Shown here: positions 1-5,749 of the stretch, one piece after another
How positions within the stretch are numbered: position 1 is the first letter of the stretch
Layout of the letters: each line of letters begins with the position of its first letter
NCBI GenBank assembly: GCA_946630645.1
Contig: CAMOZD010000092.1
Coordinates: 1 to 5,749 of the forward strand
Reading direction: 5' to 3'
DNA length: 5,749 bases
Source of the DNA: an uncultured Lachnospiraceae bacterium
Lineage (GTDB): Bacteria; Bacillota; Clostridia; Lachnospirales; Lachnospiraceae
Notes under the pieces: generated by a model
The model's database searches: none
Told to the model about the DNA's origin: nothing
The model's input: only the letters and a program-made list of their open reading frames with translations
Program-made: the position numbers and the translations under genes

Positions 1-2
1 TT

Positions 3-908
3 ATATTGCTTATTTTATATTTCATTTTTTTCTCCCATAATTTTGTCATGTATGTGAGAGAGATCATCAATGGCGTTGAGAAGATGAAGACCGGTGACTT
101 TACGGAGGATATCCCTGTCCAGGGAGAAGATGAGTTCTCTGAGATTGCCGGTTCCATCAATGAGATGAGGCGGAATCTCTACAATACCATGGAAGCCCAG
201 CGGACGGCGGAGCAGACCAAGGACGAGCTGATTACCAATGTGGCCCATGATCTGAGAACCCCTCTTACTTCCATTCTCGGCTATCTGGACCTGCTTACCC
301 AGGGAGATTTTCTGACCGAAGAACAGAAGCAGAAATATCTGGGGATCGTTTCCTCCAAAGCCAAGCAGTTAGAGCAGCTGGTCAAGGACCTCTTCGATTA
401 TACCAGGTATGATATCAATAAGGTGAAGGTCCGGAAAGAGATTCTGGATCTTAATCTTTTTGTGCCCCAGCTTGTGGATGAGTTCTACCCGATTTTTAAG
501 GAGAATCATCTGGAATGCAAGGCAGAGTACTCTGACGTGGCCCTGAATATTGAGGCTAACGGTGACCTGCTGGCCAGGGCCATAGGCAACCTGATCTCCA
601 ATGCCGTCAAATATGGTTCTGACGGCAAACAGGTGGAGATCCGCACAGGCCAGAAGGATAAGATGGCCTATGTATCTATCATAAATTACGGAAGAATCAT
701 ACCAGGTACAGACCTGGAAAAGATATTTGAAAAGTTTTACAGGGTGGAGACCTCCCGGTCCACCCAGACAGGAGGAACCGGTCTGGGTCTGGCCATCGCC
801 AAAAATGTAGTGGGTCTCCATGATGGCAATATCTGGGCCAGCAGTGACGAATCGGGAACCTGTTTCCAGATTGAGCTGCCCCTGGTATCCTCTAAAAGAA
901 AGAATTAA
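3..908 (+). CDS. VanS-type sensor histidine kinase, N-terminus cut off by window edge
   Basis: This is the C-terminal portion of a membrane two-component sensor kinase; the frame is open to the left edge, so the sensor region and true start lie outside. Counting from the TTG at 6, residues 1-14 are the end of a transmembrane helix (LILYFIFF), about 15-68 a HAMP linker, 73-135 a HisKA dimerisation domain with H-box HDLRTPLTSILGY and phospho-acceptor His81, and about 183-293 the HATPase domain. The N-box is NLISNAVKYG (Asn195, Asn199), the F-box FEKFYR (241-246) and the G2 box GGTGLGLAIAK (256-266). The G1 box reads INYGRIIP, with Asn227 where many kinases have Asp; VanS-like kinases commonly share this. 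It should autophosphorylate on His81 and pass phosphate to a response regulator, presumably encoded just upstream. The stop is 17 bases before the next gene, which suggests co-transcription. The signal sensed cannot be deduced. The class is certain; the VanS-like subgroup is likely. Confidence 0.93.
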   Translation: MLLILYFIFFSHNFVMYVREIINGVEKMKTGDFTEDIPVQGEDEFSEIAGSINEMRRNLYNTMEAQRTAEQTKDELITNVAHDLRTPLTSILGYLDLLTQGDFLTEEQKQKYLGIVSSKAKQLEQLVKDLFDYTRYDINKVKVRKEILDLNLFVPQLVDEFYPIFKENHLECKAEYSDVALNIEANGDLLARAIGNLISNAVKYGSDGKQVEIRTGQKDKMAYVSIINYGRIIPGTDLEKIFEKFYRVETSRSTQTGGTGLGLAIAKNVVGLHDGNIWASSDESGTCFQIELPLVSSKRKN

Positions 909-925
909 TTGCCCTTAGGAGTGCC

Positions 926-3412
926 ATGATTAATAATCTGTTCCGAACATACAAGAAAATAATCATATCGATTCTTGTGATCCTCTGTGCGGCTATGTTC
1001 TTATTTTATAGCTGTCACCGCAAAAGCCAGGTGGAGAAAAAGACAGTCAGCTGGGAGAAACTGACCGCCCCGGAAGGTAATGGTTCCTCCTTCCGTTTTG
1101 AGACGGAAGCCCTGAGGGGGACTGTGACCTTTGGCACTGCCGGCTTTATTCCCAGGAATAAAGAGGTGCCGGTTGCTCTCCAGGTCAGCTGTAAAAAAGA
1201 CTCCTTCATCGGTGTCATGAAGATTACCCTGCCGGGCCAGTCAGGAAGTGGGATTGATTACCAGGCTGCCGTCAGCTGTGTCAAGGGCGTAGTCACCAGG
1301 GTGGACCTGCAGGTCCCTTATCTGGGTAATCCCTCCTGTTTCGGTTTTGCCATTCATGATTCTTTTGGCACGGAAGAGATCTCCCAGGCTGTTGTGCCTG
1401 ACTGGGCGGCCCAGGGGCTCAGCCTTTCTGAGACCGCAGACCAGGAAAACTATATTTATGTAGGTTTTGTAAGTGACCGGCCTGAAAAGCTGGCCTACCT
1501 GGATGGTCTGGAATACAGTGCCGGCGGGGAAACGAAAACTTTCAGGATGGTCTATTACACCAGGGCCAATCTGCCCAGAAGAATCGAGGAATTAAAACTG
1601 CTTTCCGGCCTGGTGGTGGATAATGTGGATACGTCAAAACTGGATGAGGCCCAGAAGGCTTGTCTTAAAAATTATGTCAACCAGGAGGAGGGAGTTCTGA
1701 TCCTGGCCCTGGGCAGGTATCATGCCCGGGTTTTATCCGGCTTGGGTGACCTGACCGGCAGCTGCCAGGTTGATACCAAAAATTCAGGACTGGTCTTTAC
1801 AAACCGGGCTATCAATTCGGAAAATGTCAGCCTGACGCTGTCCAGCCTTCTTTCCGGTGACCAAAAGGACTGGGATGAGCAGGGATTTTCCAGTCCGGAA
1901 TCCTGTTGGACCAGAAAGACAGGCAAGGGCTGCCTGGCCCTGGTCAGCTTCAGCTTCCAGGACGGTGTCTTTCTTCAGTGGAACAGCAGGAACCGGGTCT
2001 GCGCCGATCTTCTGGGAGGCCTTCTCAGGGAGAAGCTGGAGAATGACCAGAAGGAAAGCATTTCCCTCTGGTACGTACAGAAAACTCTCTATGCTTTTCT
2101 GCATTCCCAGATGCCCAACACTTTTTTCTACGGATGCCTTTTTGTCCTTTATCTTTTTCTGCTGGTGGTTTTTGCCTACTATTTTCTGCGCAGACGGAAA
2201 AAGAGAGAATGGATCTGGGGAGTGGTTCCCCTGCTGTCCATCCTTTTTACCTCCTTTATGGCCATCCGGTCCCTGGGAATCGCCGGCATGGAGGGCTCTA
2301 CTTTTTCGGCCATCCGGATTTCCGATGCAGGCCAGGAGCAGGATATCATATATTTTCTCTATCAGAACGGGGAGAAGGAGGAGGCAGATGTCAATTTCCT
2401 TTCCTCCATCAAAAGCGTGATTCCTCTTGACTATAGTTTCAGAACCGATTCGACGGGAGAGGATAATCTGGTCTGCAGCAATAAGGTCCTGACCGTGAAT
2501 CATACAAAGAATGGATATGCGGTTCTTTTTGACGAGCAGATTCCCGGCTCATCCAGATTGCTGGAGCTCAATGGCCTGCCGGGGCTGCCCGGCCAGGTTG
2601 GAAAGAGGAATGTCTTTACGGCCGATCTTCAGCCTGCCAAGGCAGCCTTTCAGGGAACTGTAAAAAATATATCCGGTGAGGATATGGATATTCTTCTGCT
2701 GGTCAGGGGAAATGAATATATACTGAAAAGGAATCTGGCAGCTGGAAGCAGCACCAGGATTAAGGCTGAGGATGTGGAAGCCTATTCTTCCTCCATACCT
2801 GCCGACCTGTCAGACAGGGAGACCAGTGTAGTCGCCAACCTTCTGTCCTACGTAAGAGAGATCTATATGAATTCTACGGAAGGCCGGGACCAGATACTGC
2901 TGATCGGTCTTACAGATAAGGATGATTTCAACCTGTTTTCTGACAAAAATAAGCTGCGGAACCATATCAGTCTTTTTATCAATTACTATGATATGCCTGG
3001 CAAGGAGGATATCACCCGTCTGTCCAACATCAACAGCTCAGCCCTCCAGAAGTCGGAGGAAGACAGTTCTCTCAGTGAGGACTATCTTGATGGCGACTGG
3101 GTGGAAGCCAAATATGCTTTCGATAAGCATAAGCTGATGTGGAGCCTGACCAGGGAGAAAGATTCCTTTACCGGGACTATTTATGCTTACAATTATGAAA
3201 ATAAGAGAAGGGATAAAATCCTTGACAAGGAGGGGGATTCCCTGGGCTGTGAACAGCTGGAACCCTACCTGTCAGAAATGAATGTGATGAAACTGACCTA
3301 CCAGCTTCCCAATGGGGTGACCCAGGATGTGGCCCCTCTGATCAGTGCGGAGCTGAAGGATTTAGAGAAGGTAGAAGAAAATGCTGGAATTTCAGAATCT
3401 GACGGTGAGTAG
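926..3412 (+). CDS. Large membrane-anchored protein with two predicted ectodomains, ABC-linked, function unknown
   Basis: An 828-residue protein I cannot name. Residues 1-11 are basic (RTYKK), followed by a transmembrane helix at about 11-29 ending FYSC, then a long predicted extracytoplasmic region (about 30-398). Helices at about 400-421 and 430-448 flank the basic cytoplasmic loop RRRKKR (422-427), which puts the rest (about 449-828) outside as well. Residues 55-190 look like a beta-rich domain. Residues 228-263 (GLVVDNVDTSKL, then LKNYVNQEEGVLILALG) resemble the Rossmann-like, glutamine-amidotransferase-type fold found in ABC-associated auxiliary membrane proteins; no catalytic Cys elbow is present, so it is probably non-enzymatic. 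Residues 570-615 resemble another beta-sandwich. An AGGAG at 917-921, four bases before the ATG, fixes the start. It precedes and overlaps the ATPase-like gene, so it is probably a subunit or ligand-sensing partner of the ABC complex. Gene call is firm; topology likely; fold assignments tentative. Confidence 0.85.
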   Translation: MINNLFRTYKKIIISILVILCAAMFLFYSCHRKSQVEKKTVSWEKLTAPEGNGSSFRFETEALRGTVTFGTAGFIPRNKEVPVALQVSCKKDSFIGVMKITLPGQSGSGIDYQAAVSCVKGVVTRVDLQVPYLGNPSCFGFAIHDSFGTEEISQAVVPDWAAQGLSLSETADQENYIYVGFVSDRPEKLAYLDGLEYSAGGETKTFRMVYYTRANLPRRIEELKLLSGLVVDNVDTSKLDEAQKACLKNYVNQEEGVLILALGRYHARVLSGLGDLTGSCQVDTKNSGLVFTNRAINSENVSLTLSSLLSGDQKDWDEQGFSSPESCWTRKTGKGCLALVSFSFQDGVFLQWNSRNRVCADLLGGLLREKLENDQKESISLWYVQKTLYAFLHSQMPNTFFYGCLFVLYLFLLVVFAYYFLRRRKKREWIWGVVPLLSILFTSFMAIRSLGIAGMEGSTFSAIRISDAGQEQDIIYFLYQNGEKEEADVNFLSSIKSVIPLDYSFRTDSTGEDNLVCSNKVLTVNHTKNGYAVLFDEQIPGSSRLLELNGLPGLPGQVGKRNVFTADLQPAKAAFQGTVKNISGEDMDILLLVRGNEYILKRNLAAGSSTRIKAEDVEAYSSSIPADLSDRETSVVANLLSYVREIYMNSTEGRDQILLIGLTDKDDFNLFSDKNKLRNHISLFINYYDMPGKEDITRLSNINSSALQKSEEDSSLSEDYLDGDWVEAKYAFDKHKLMWSLTREKDSFTGTIYAYNYENKRRDKILDKEGDSLGCEQLEPYLSEMNVMKLTYQLPNGVTQDVAPLISAELKDLEKVEENAGISESDGE
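3365..3371 (+). promoter_or_regulatory. Ribosome binding site inside the upstream gene
   Basis: GAGAAGG lies nine bases before the ATG at 3381 and inside the last codons of the preceding gene. Together with the 32-base overlap (3381-3412), this suggests translational coupling between the large membrane protein and the ATPase-like protein. Starting at this ATG gives the usual ABC ATPase N-terminus (MLEFQNLTVS), which supports it as the true start. Confidence 0.6.
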
Positions 3413-4286
3413 AGATAACCGCAGGATCCTTGACCAATTGAATATGGAAGTTGTCGACGGGTCTATTGTAGGTCTTTTAGGTCCTGACTCCGATGCCAAA
3501 AGAATGGTTCTGAGGACTGCCGCCGCCATAGAATATCCGGATGAGGGGGATGTCTTTCTGGAAGGGGATTCGGTTTTTGACAAAAAGGCCGGGACCTTTA
3601 TGAAGTATGGCTACATGTCCGATGACCATGTGTTTTTCCATCAGCTGAAGCTTTTTGAGTACTATGAGATGTGTCTGTCCATCTATAAAATACGGGGCAG
3701 AATGGCCCGGATCCGTATAGAGGATATCATTGAGCTGCTGGATCTTGAAAAATATACAGACCTTTATCTGGAGGAACTGCCTCTGGAGATGAGGCCCTTT
3801 GTCAGTCTTGGCCAGGCCATAATCCATGAGCCGGTATGGCTGCTGCTTGACCACCCCTTCAATGGTCTTGACGGCCTGGGCAGGGAGCGGATGAAGAATC
3901 TCCTGGTCCAGTTCCATGACCAGGGCATGTCCATCCTGCTGAACTGCTCCATGGTTCCTGAGATGACAGGTCTTTTGACAGATGTTCTTGTCTTTGAGGA
4001 GGGGAAGATTGCCGTCAGCGGTCCCATAGAGGAAGTAGTGGAGCAGATTATGCATGAAAGGCCGGTCCGCATGCATGTCTTAAGTAACATGGACGGAGCC
4101 CTGGATGTACTTAAAACCAACGATCTGGTGGAGCGGGTCATCGTCGATGGCAGCCATGTCATATTCCGTTTCAGGGGAGATGACATTGAGGAGGCCAGGC
4201 TTCTGTCTGCGATCGTCAAGAACGGGGTGCTCCTGCAGAATTATACCAGGGACCGTATTAATCTTGATGATATACTCTGGCGGTAA
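3381..4286 (+). CDS. Degenerate ABC-2 type ATPase-like protein (probable pseudo-ATPase)
   Basis: The 301-residue length, order of elements and C-terminal extension match the ATP-binding subunit of ABC-2 type exporters, but the functional motifs are altered. Walker A, normally GPNGAGKST, reads GPDSDAKRM (34-42): Lys40 stays, but two glycines and the Ser/Thr pair are lost. The Q-loop region is YMSDD (78-82), with no Gln. The signature LSGGM is LPLEM (133-137). Walker B keeps LLLD (154-157), but the catalytic Glu is His158. The D-loop GLD (162-164) is kept. The H-loop position is Ser190 (LLNCSMVPE). Residues about 222-301 form the C-terminal domain typical of this class, ending LDDILWR. The frame is intact and codon use resembles the neighbours, so this is not an obviously decaying gene. 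It overlaps the previous gene and precedes a permease 62 bases downstream. I infer a structural or regulatory nucleotide-independent subunit, or one that pairs with an active ATPase; weak ATP binding cannot be excluded. Confidence 0.88.
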   Translation: MLEFQNLTVSRDNRRILDQLNMEVVDGSIVGLLGPDSDAKRMVLRTAAAIEYPDEGDVFLEGDSVFDKKAGTFMKYGYMSDDHVFFHQLKLFEYYEMCLSIYKIRGRMARIRIEDIIELLDLEKYTDLYLEELPLEMRPFVSLGQAIIHEPVWLLLDHPFNGLDGLGRERMKNLLVQFHDQGMSILLNCSMVPEMTGLLTDVLVFEEGKIAVSGPIEEVVEQIMHERPVRMHVLSNMDGALDVLKTNDLVERVIVDGSHVIFRFRGDDIEEARLLSAIVKNGVLLQNYTRDRINLDDILWR

Positions 4287-4306
4287 GGATAGACCGGCGG
4301 TATAAT
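4278..4306 (+). promoter_or_regulatory. Possible weak internal promoter before the permease gene
   Basis: A perfect TATAAT sits at 4301-4306 in the 62-base gap between the ATPase-like and permease genes. The hexamer 17 bases upstream (4278-4283, TGGCGG) matches the TTGACA consensus at only two positions, and no TG extension precedes the -10. It may add to permease transcription or be chance; transcription from upstream is the simpler reading. Confidence 0.2.
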
Positions 4307-4348
4307 AACCCATTGGCATTAAAAGCTTTATGATTGTGAGGTATAGAG

Positions 4349-5251
4349 ATGCTGAATCCTCTCTTAAGGGCAGAGTGGCTGCGGGAAGGACGGAGCAACC
4401 GTCTGGCAGTCTCCATTATTTTCTATAATGCCGTGCTGGCCCTGATTATCATTCTTTTTATGATTTTTAATACAGAGTCCTTCCAGGAGGGATACTATTT
4501 TGACCCGGCGGTCTACCGCTTTCAGTATTTTATCATCAGTGCCATTCAGGTGGGTCTTATTCTTCTTTTTATACCTTTTTCCGTATGGGGTATCTTTATC
4601 AGGGACAATGACGGGGAGATGCTCAGGCGATACAGGGTCATTCCCGGTTTTTCCCGGAAGTATGTCCTTTCCAAAATAGGACTGATTATGTCCATAGCTC
4701 TGCTGCTCTACATATCCAGTCTGCCGGTGCTTTCCCTGGCCTGTATCTACAGTGGTGTGGCCTGGACAGAGATTATCAGACTGGGTTTTATGCTCATGTT
4801 CTTCTCCTTCTGGAGCGGGTCTATTGCCGTCTATGCCTTCATCTGCCGGCAGAATGGTATAAGAGGTTTTTCCCTGGATGTTTTTATCAACCTTTTCTTC
4901 TTTACGGGTACCCTGCTGCTGTCGGAGTTTATCCATTCCGTGGCGGCCTTGTCCCAGGGAGCTGACGCGGTGGCTGACAGCGCCGATATCTGCATGCTGC
5001 TGGTGAGCTTCAATCCCTTGGTATGTCTGACTGGTTACCTGGCCAATATCACAGGGGACAACAGTGTGATCAATGCTTTCTGCAGCCATATAGGCTTTGA
5101 CAATTCAGGGAAAATGTTTTCTTTTACCTTCTTTAAACTGGCCGGACTGGCCGGTATCCTGATCGGTCTGCTCTTTCTTTACCGGGCCGTCGCCTACCTG
5201 GACCAGGATGCCAGGAGGCGGGATGCCCTTGTGAAAGCAGAAACTTTATGA
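4349..5251 (+). CDS. ABC-2 type transporter permease subunit
   Basis: A 300-residue polytopic membrane protein, most likely the membrane-spanning partner of the ATPase-like protein just upstream. Hydrophobic helices lie at about 21-41, 60-84, 106-131, 142-166, 174-198 and 258-280, with a weaker hydrophobic stretch at 214-232, the usual layout of ABC-2 permeases. The N-terminus (MLNPLLRAEWLREGRSNRLA) is the amphipathic cytoplasmic lead-in common in this class. The cytoplasmic segment after helix 2 (about 83-109) aligns by position with the family's coupling region, normally like ErerGTlelLLttPlsr-GK, but here reads IRDNDGEMLRRYRVIPGFSR and then KYVLSK, so only parts survive. An in-frame TGA at 4337-4339 makes the ATG at 4349 the first possible start, and GTGAGG (4336-4341) serves as its ribosome site. 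The substrate is unknown. Permease class is well supported; actual transport is uncertain because the partner ATPase looks inactive. Confidence 0.87.
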   Translation: MLNPLLRAEWLREGRSNRLAVSIIFYNAVLALIIILFMIFNTESFQEGYYFDPAVYRFQYFIISAIQVGLILLFIPFSVWGIFIRDNDGEMLRRYRVIPGFSRKYVLSKIGLIMSIALLLYISSLPVLSLACIYSGVAWTEIIRLGFMLMFFSFWSGSIAVYAFICRQNGIRGFSLDVFINLFFFTGTLLLSEFIHSVAALSQGADAVADSADICMLLVSFNPLVCLTGYLANITGDNSVINAFCSHIGFDNSGKMFSFTFFKLAGLAGILIGLLFLYRAVAYLDQDARRRDALVKAETL

Positions 5252-5257
5252 TATATT
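5229..5257 (+). promoter_or_regulatory. Candidate sigma-A-type promoter for thrC
   Basis: TTGTGA (5229-5234, four of six matches to TTGACA) and TATATT (5252-5257, five of six to TATAAT) are separated by exactly 17 bases. The -35 lies inside the permease 3' end and the -10 begins one base after its stop. A start near 5264 would give a leader of about 45 bases before the threonine synthase ATG, too short for a T-box or other large leader. No hairpin terminator separates the two genes, so read-through is also possible. Confidence 0.4.
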
Positions 5258-5309
5258 AACAGCTGGATTCTAGATGCAATCGTAGAGGAATGATCCATTG
5301 GAGGATAAG

Positions 5310-5749
5310 ATGAATTTGATTTATAAGAGTACGAGAAATAATAATGAGACGGCAACTGCTTCTGAGGCCATCCTCAGAGGGCTGGCAGGCCAGGGCGGCC
5401 TCTATGTTCCCACGGAGATTCCCCGGCTTGAGACCCCCCTTAAGGACCTTTCCGCCATGTCTTACCAGGAAGTTGCTTATGAGGTGATGAGGCTGTTCCT
5501 GACAGACTTCACGGAAGAAGAATTAAAACACTGTATCAACAGTGCCTACGATAAAAAGTTTGACACAGACCATATCGCAGAGCTGGTGAAAAAGGGAGAC
5601 GCCTGGTTTTTAGAGCTCTTCCACGGAGCCACCATCGCTTTTAAGGATATGGCCCTGTCCATCCTGCCCTACCTGCTTACCACCAGTGCAAAGACGAATA
5701 AGGTCAGCAATGAGATCGTAATTCTGACAGCCACCTCCGGTGACACGGG
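5310..5749 (+). CDS. thrC: Threonine synthase, N-terminal part (runs off right edge)
   Basis: Threonine synthase is a PLP enzyme that converts O-phospho-L-homoserine and water to L-threonine and phosphate, the last step of threonine synthesis in the cytoplasm. The window holds 146 complete codons of a protein usually about 450-500 residues long. The opening is typical of the family (YKSTRNN near the start, then ASEAILRGLAGQGGLYVP at 18-34, equivalent to the G-L-x-x-D/Q-GGLYvP motif). FHGATIAFKD (104-113) contains Lys112, the expected Schiff-base lysine; the usual GPT is GAT here. The final residues, LTATSGDTG, form the phosphate-binding loop. GGAGG at 5300-5304, five bases before the ATG, fixes the start; the only in-frame alternative is a TTG at 5298, just after a TAG at 5283. 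It is metabolically unrelated to the preceding genes and is likely its own unit. Confidence 0.96.
   Translation, partial: MNLIYKSTRNNNETATASEAILRGLAGQGGLYVPTEIPRLETPLKDLSAMSYQEVAYEVMRLFLTDFTEEELKHCINSAYDKKFDTDHIAELVKKGDAWFLELFHGATIAFKDMALSILPYLLTTSAKTNKVSNEIVILTATSGDT

Noticed and set aside
684..704. Asn in place of Asp in the kinase G1 box (INYGRIIP) as a sign of an inactive kinase
   Set aside because: Asn at this position is common in VanS-like kinases and all other boxes are intact.
992..1015. Lipoprotein signal (FYSC at residues 27-30) in the large membrane protein
   Set aside because: The -3 and -2 positions are Phe and Tyr, which do not fit the usual lipobox, so a plain transmembrane anchor is more likely, though cleavage is not excluded.
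1857..2420. Alternative + strand frame of 187 codons inside the large membrane protein gene
   Set aside because: It has Trp/Pro/Ser-rich composition typical of an out-of-frame reading, and it lies within a continuous, better-supported frame.
1784..2503. Long antisense open frame (239 codons) within the large membrane protein gene
   Set aside because: It is opposite a well-supported coding sequence, has low-complexity composition rich in Lys, Gln and Gly, and shows no recognisable domain; it is a shadow of the real gene.
3381..4286. ATPase-like gene as a frameshifted pseudogene
   Set aside because: The frame is open over the full expected length, and the alternative frame across the Walker A region does not restore GxxGxGKS/T, so the losses are substitutions rather than a frameshift.
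4287..4348. Terminator or operator in the gap before the permease (AAAGCTTT palindrome at 4322-4329, TAAT/ATTA dyad at 4303-4321)
   Set aside because: The palindrome is only eight bases, AT-rich and has no loop or U-tract, and the dyad pairs at only four positions.
4364..5089. Long antisense open frame (241 codons) opposite the permease gene
   Set aside because: Its hydrophilic, His/Gln/Asp-rich composition is the expected mirror of hydrophobic membrane codons, and it has no family resemblance.

Overview
The window looks like chromosomal DNA from an anaerobic Gram-positive of the Clostridia, most plausibly Lachnospiraceae. This is an inference from the VanS-like kinase, strong purine-rich Shine-Dalgarno sites, moderate base composition and the character of the threonine synthase; no marker gene is present. 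All five genes lie on the + strand, closely packed, and no RNA gene, mobile element, CRISPR array or long repeat is visible.

Layout: (1) positions 3-908 hold the C-terminal part of a VanS-type sensor histidine kinase that enters from the left edge; its response regulator is presumably further left. (2) 926-3412 encodes an 828-residue membrane protein with two large predicted extracytoplasmic regions, on either side of a two-helix hairpin. (3) 3381-4286, overlapping gene 2 by 32 bases, encodes a protein with the full length and layout of an ABC-2 type ATPase, but with nearly every nucleotide-binding and catalytic motif altered. (4) 4349-5251 encodes an ABC-2 type permease. (5) 5310 to the right edge is the N-terminal part of threonine synthase (thrC), probably a separate transcription unit with its own promoter just inside or after the permease 3' end.

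Genes 2-4 appear to form one envelope complex (large ectodomain protein, ATPase-like subunit, permease), possibly under control of the kinase 17 bases upstream. The point of most interest is that the only ATPase-like subunit in the cluster appears unable to hydrolyse ATP by the normal ABC mechanism. The complex may therefore be a non-transporting sensor or scaffold, or it may borrow a second ATPase encoded elsewhere. This is inference; the motif losses themselves are read directly from the sequence.
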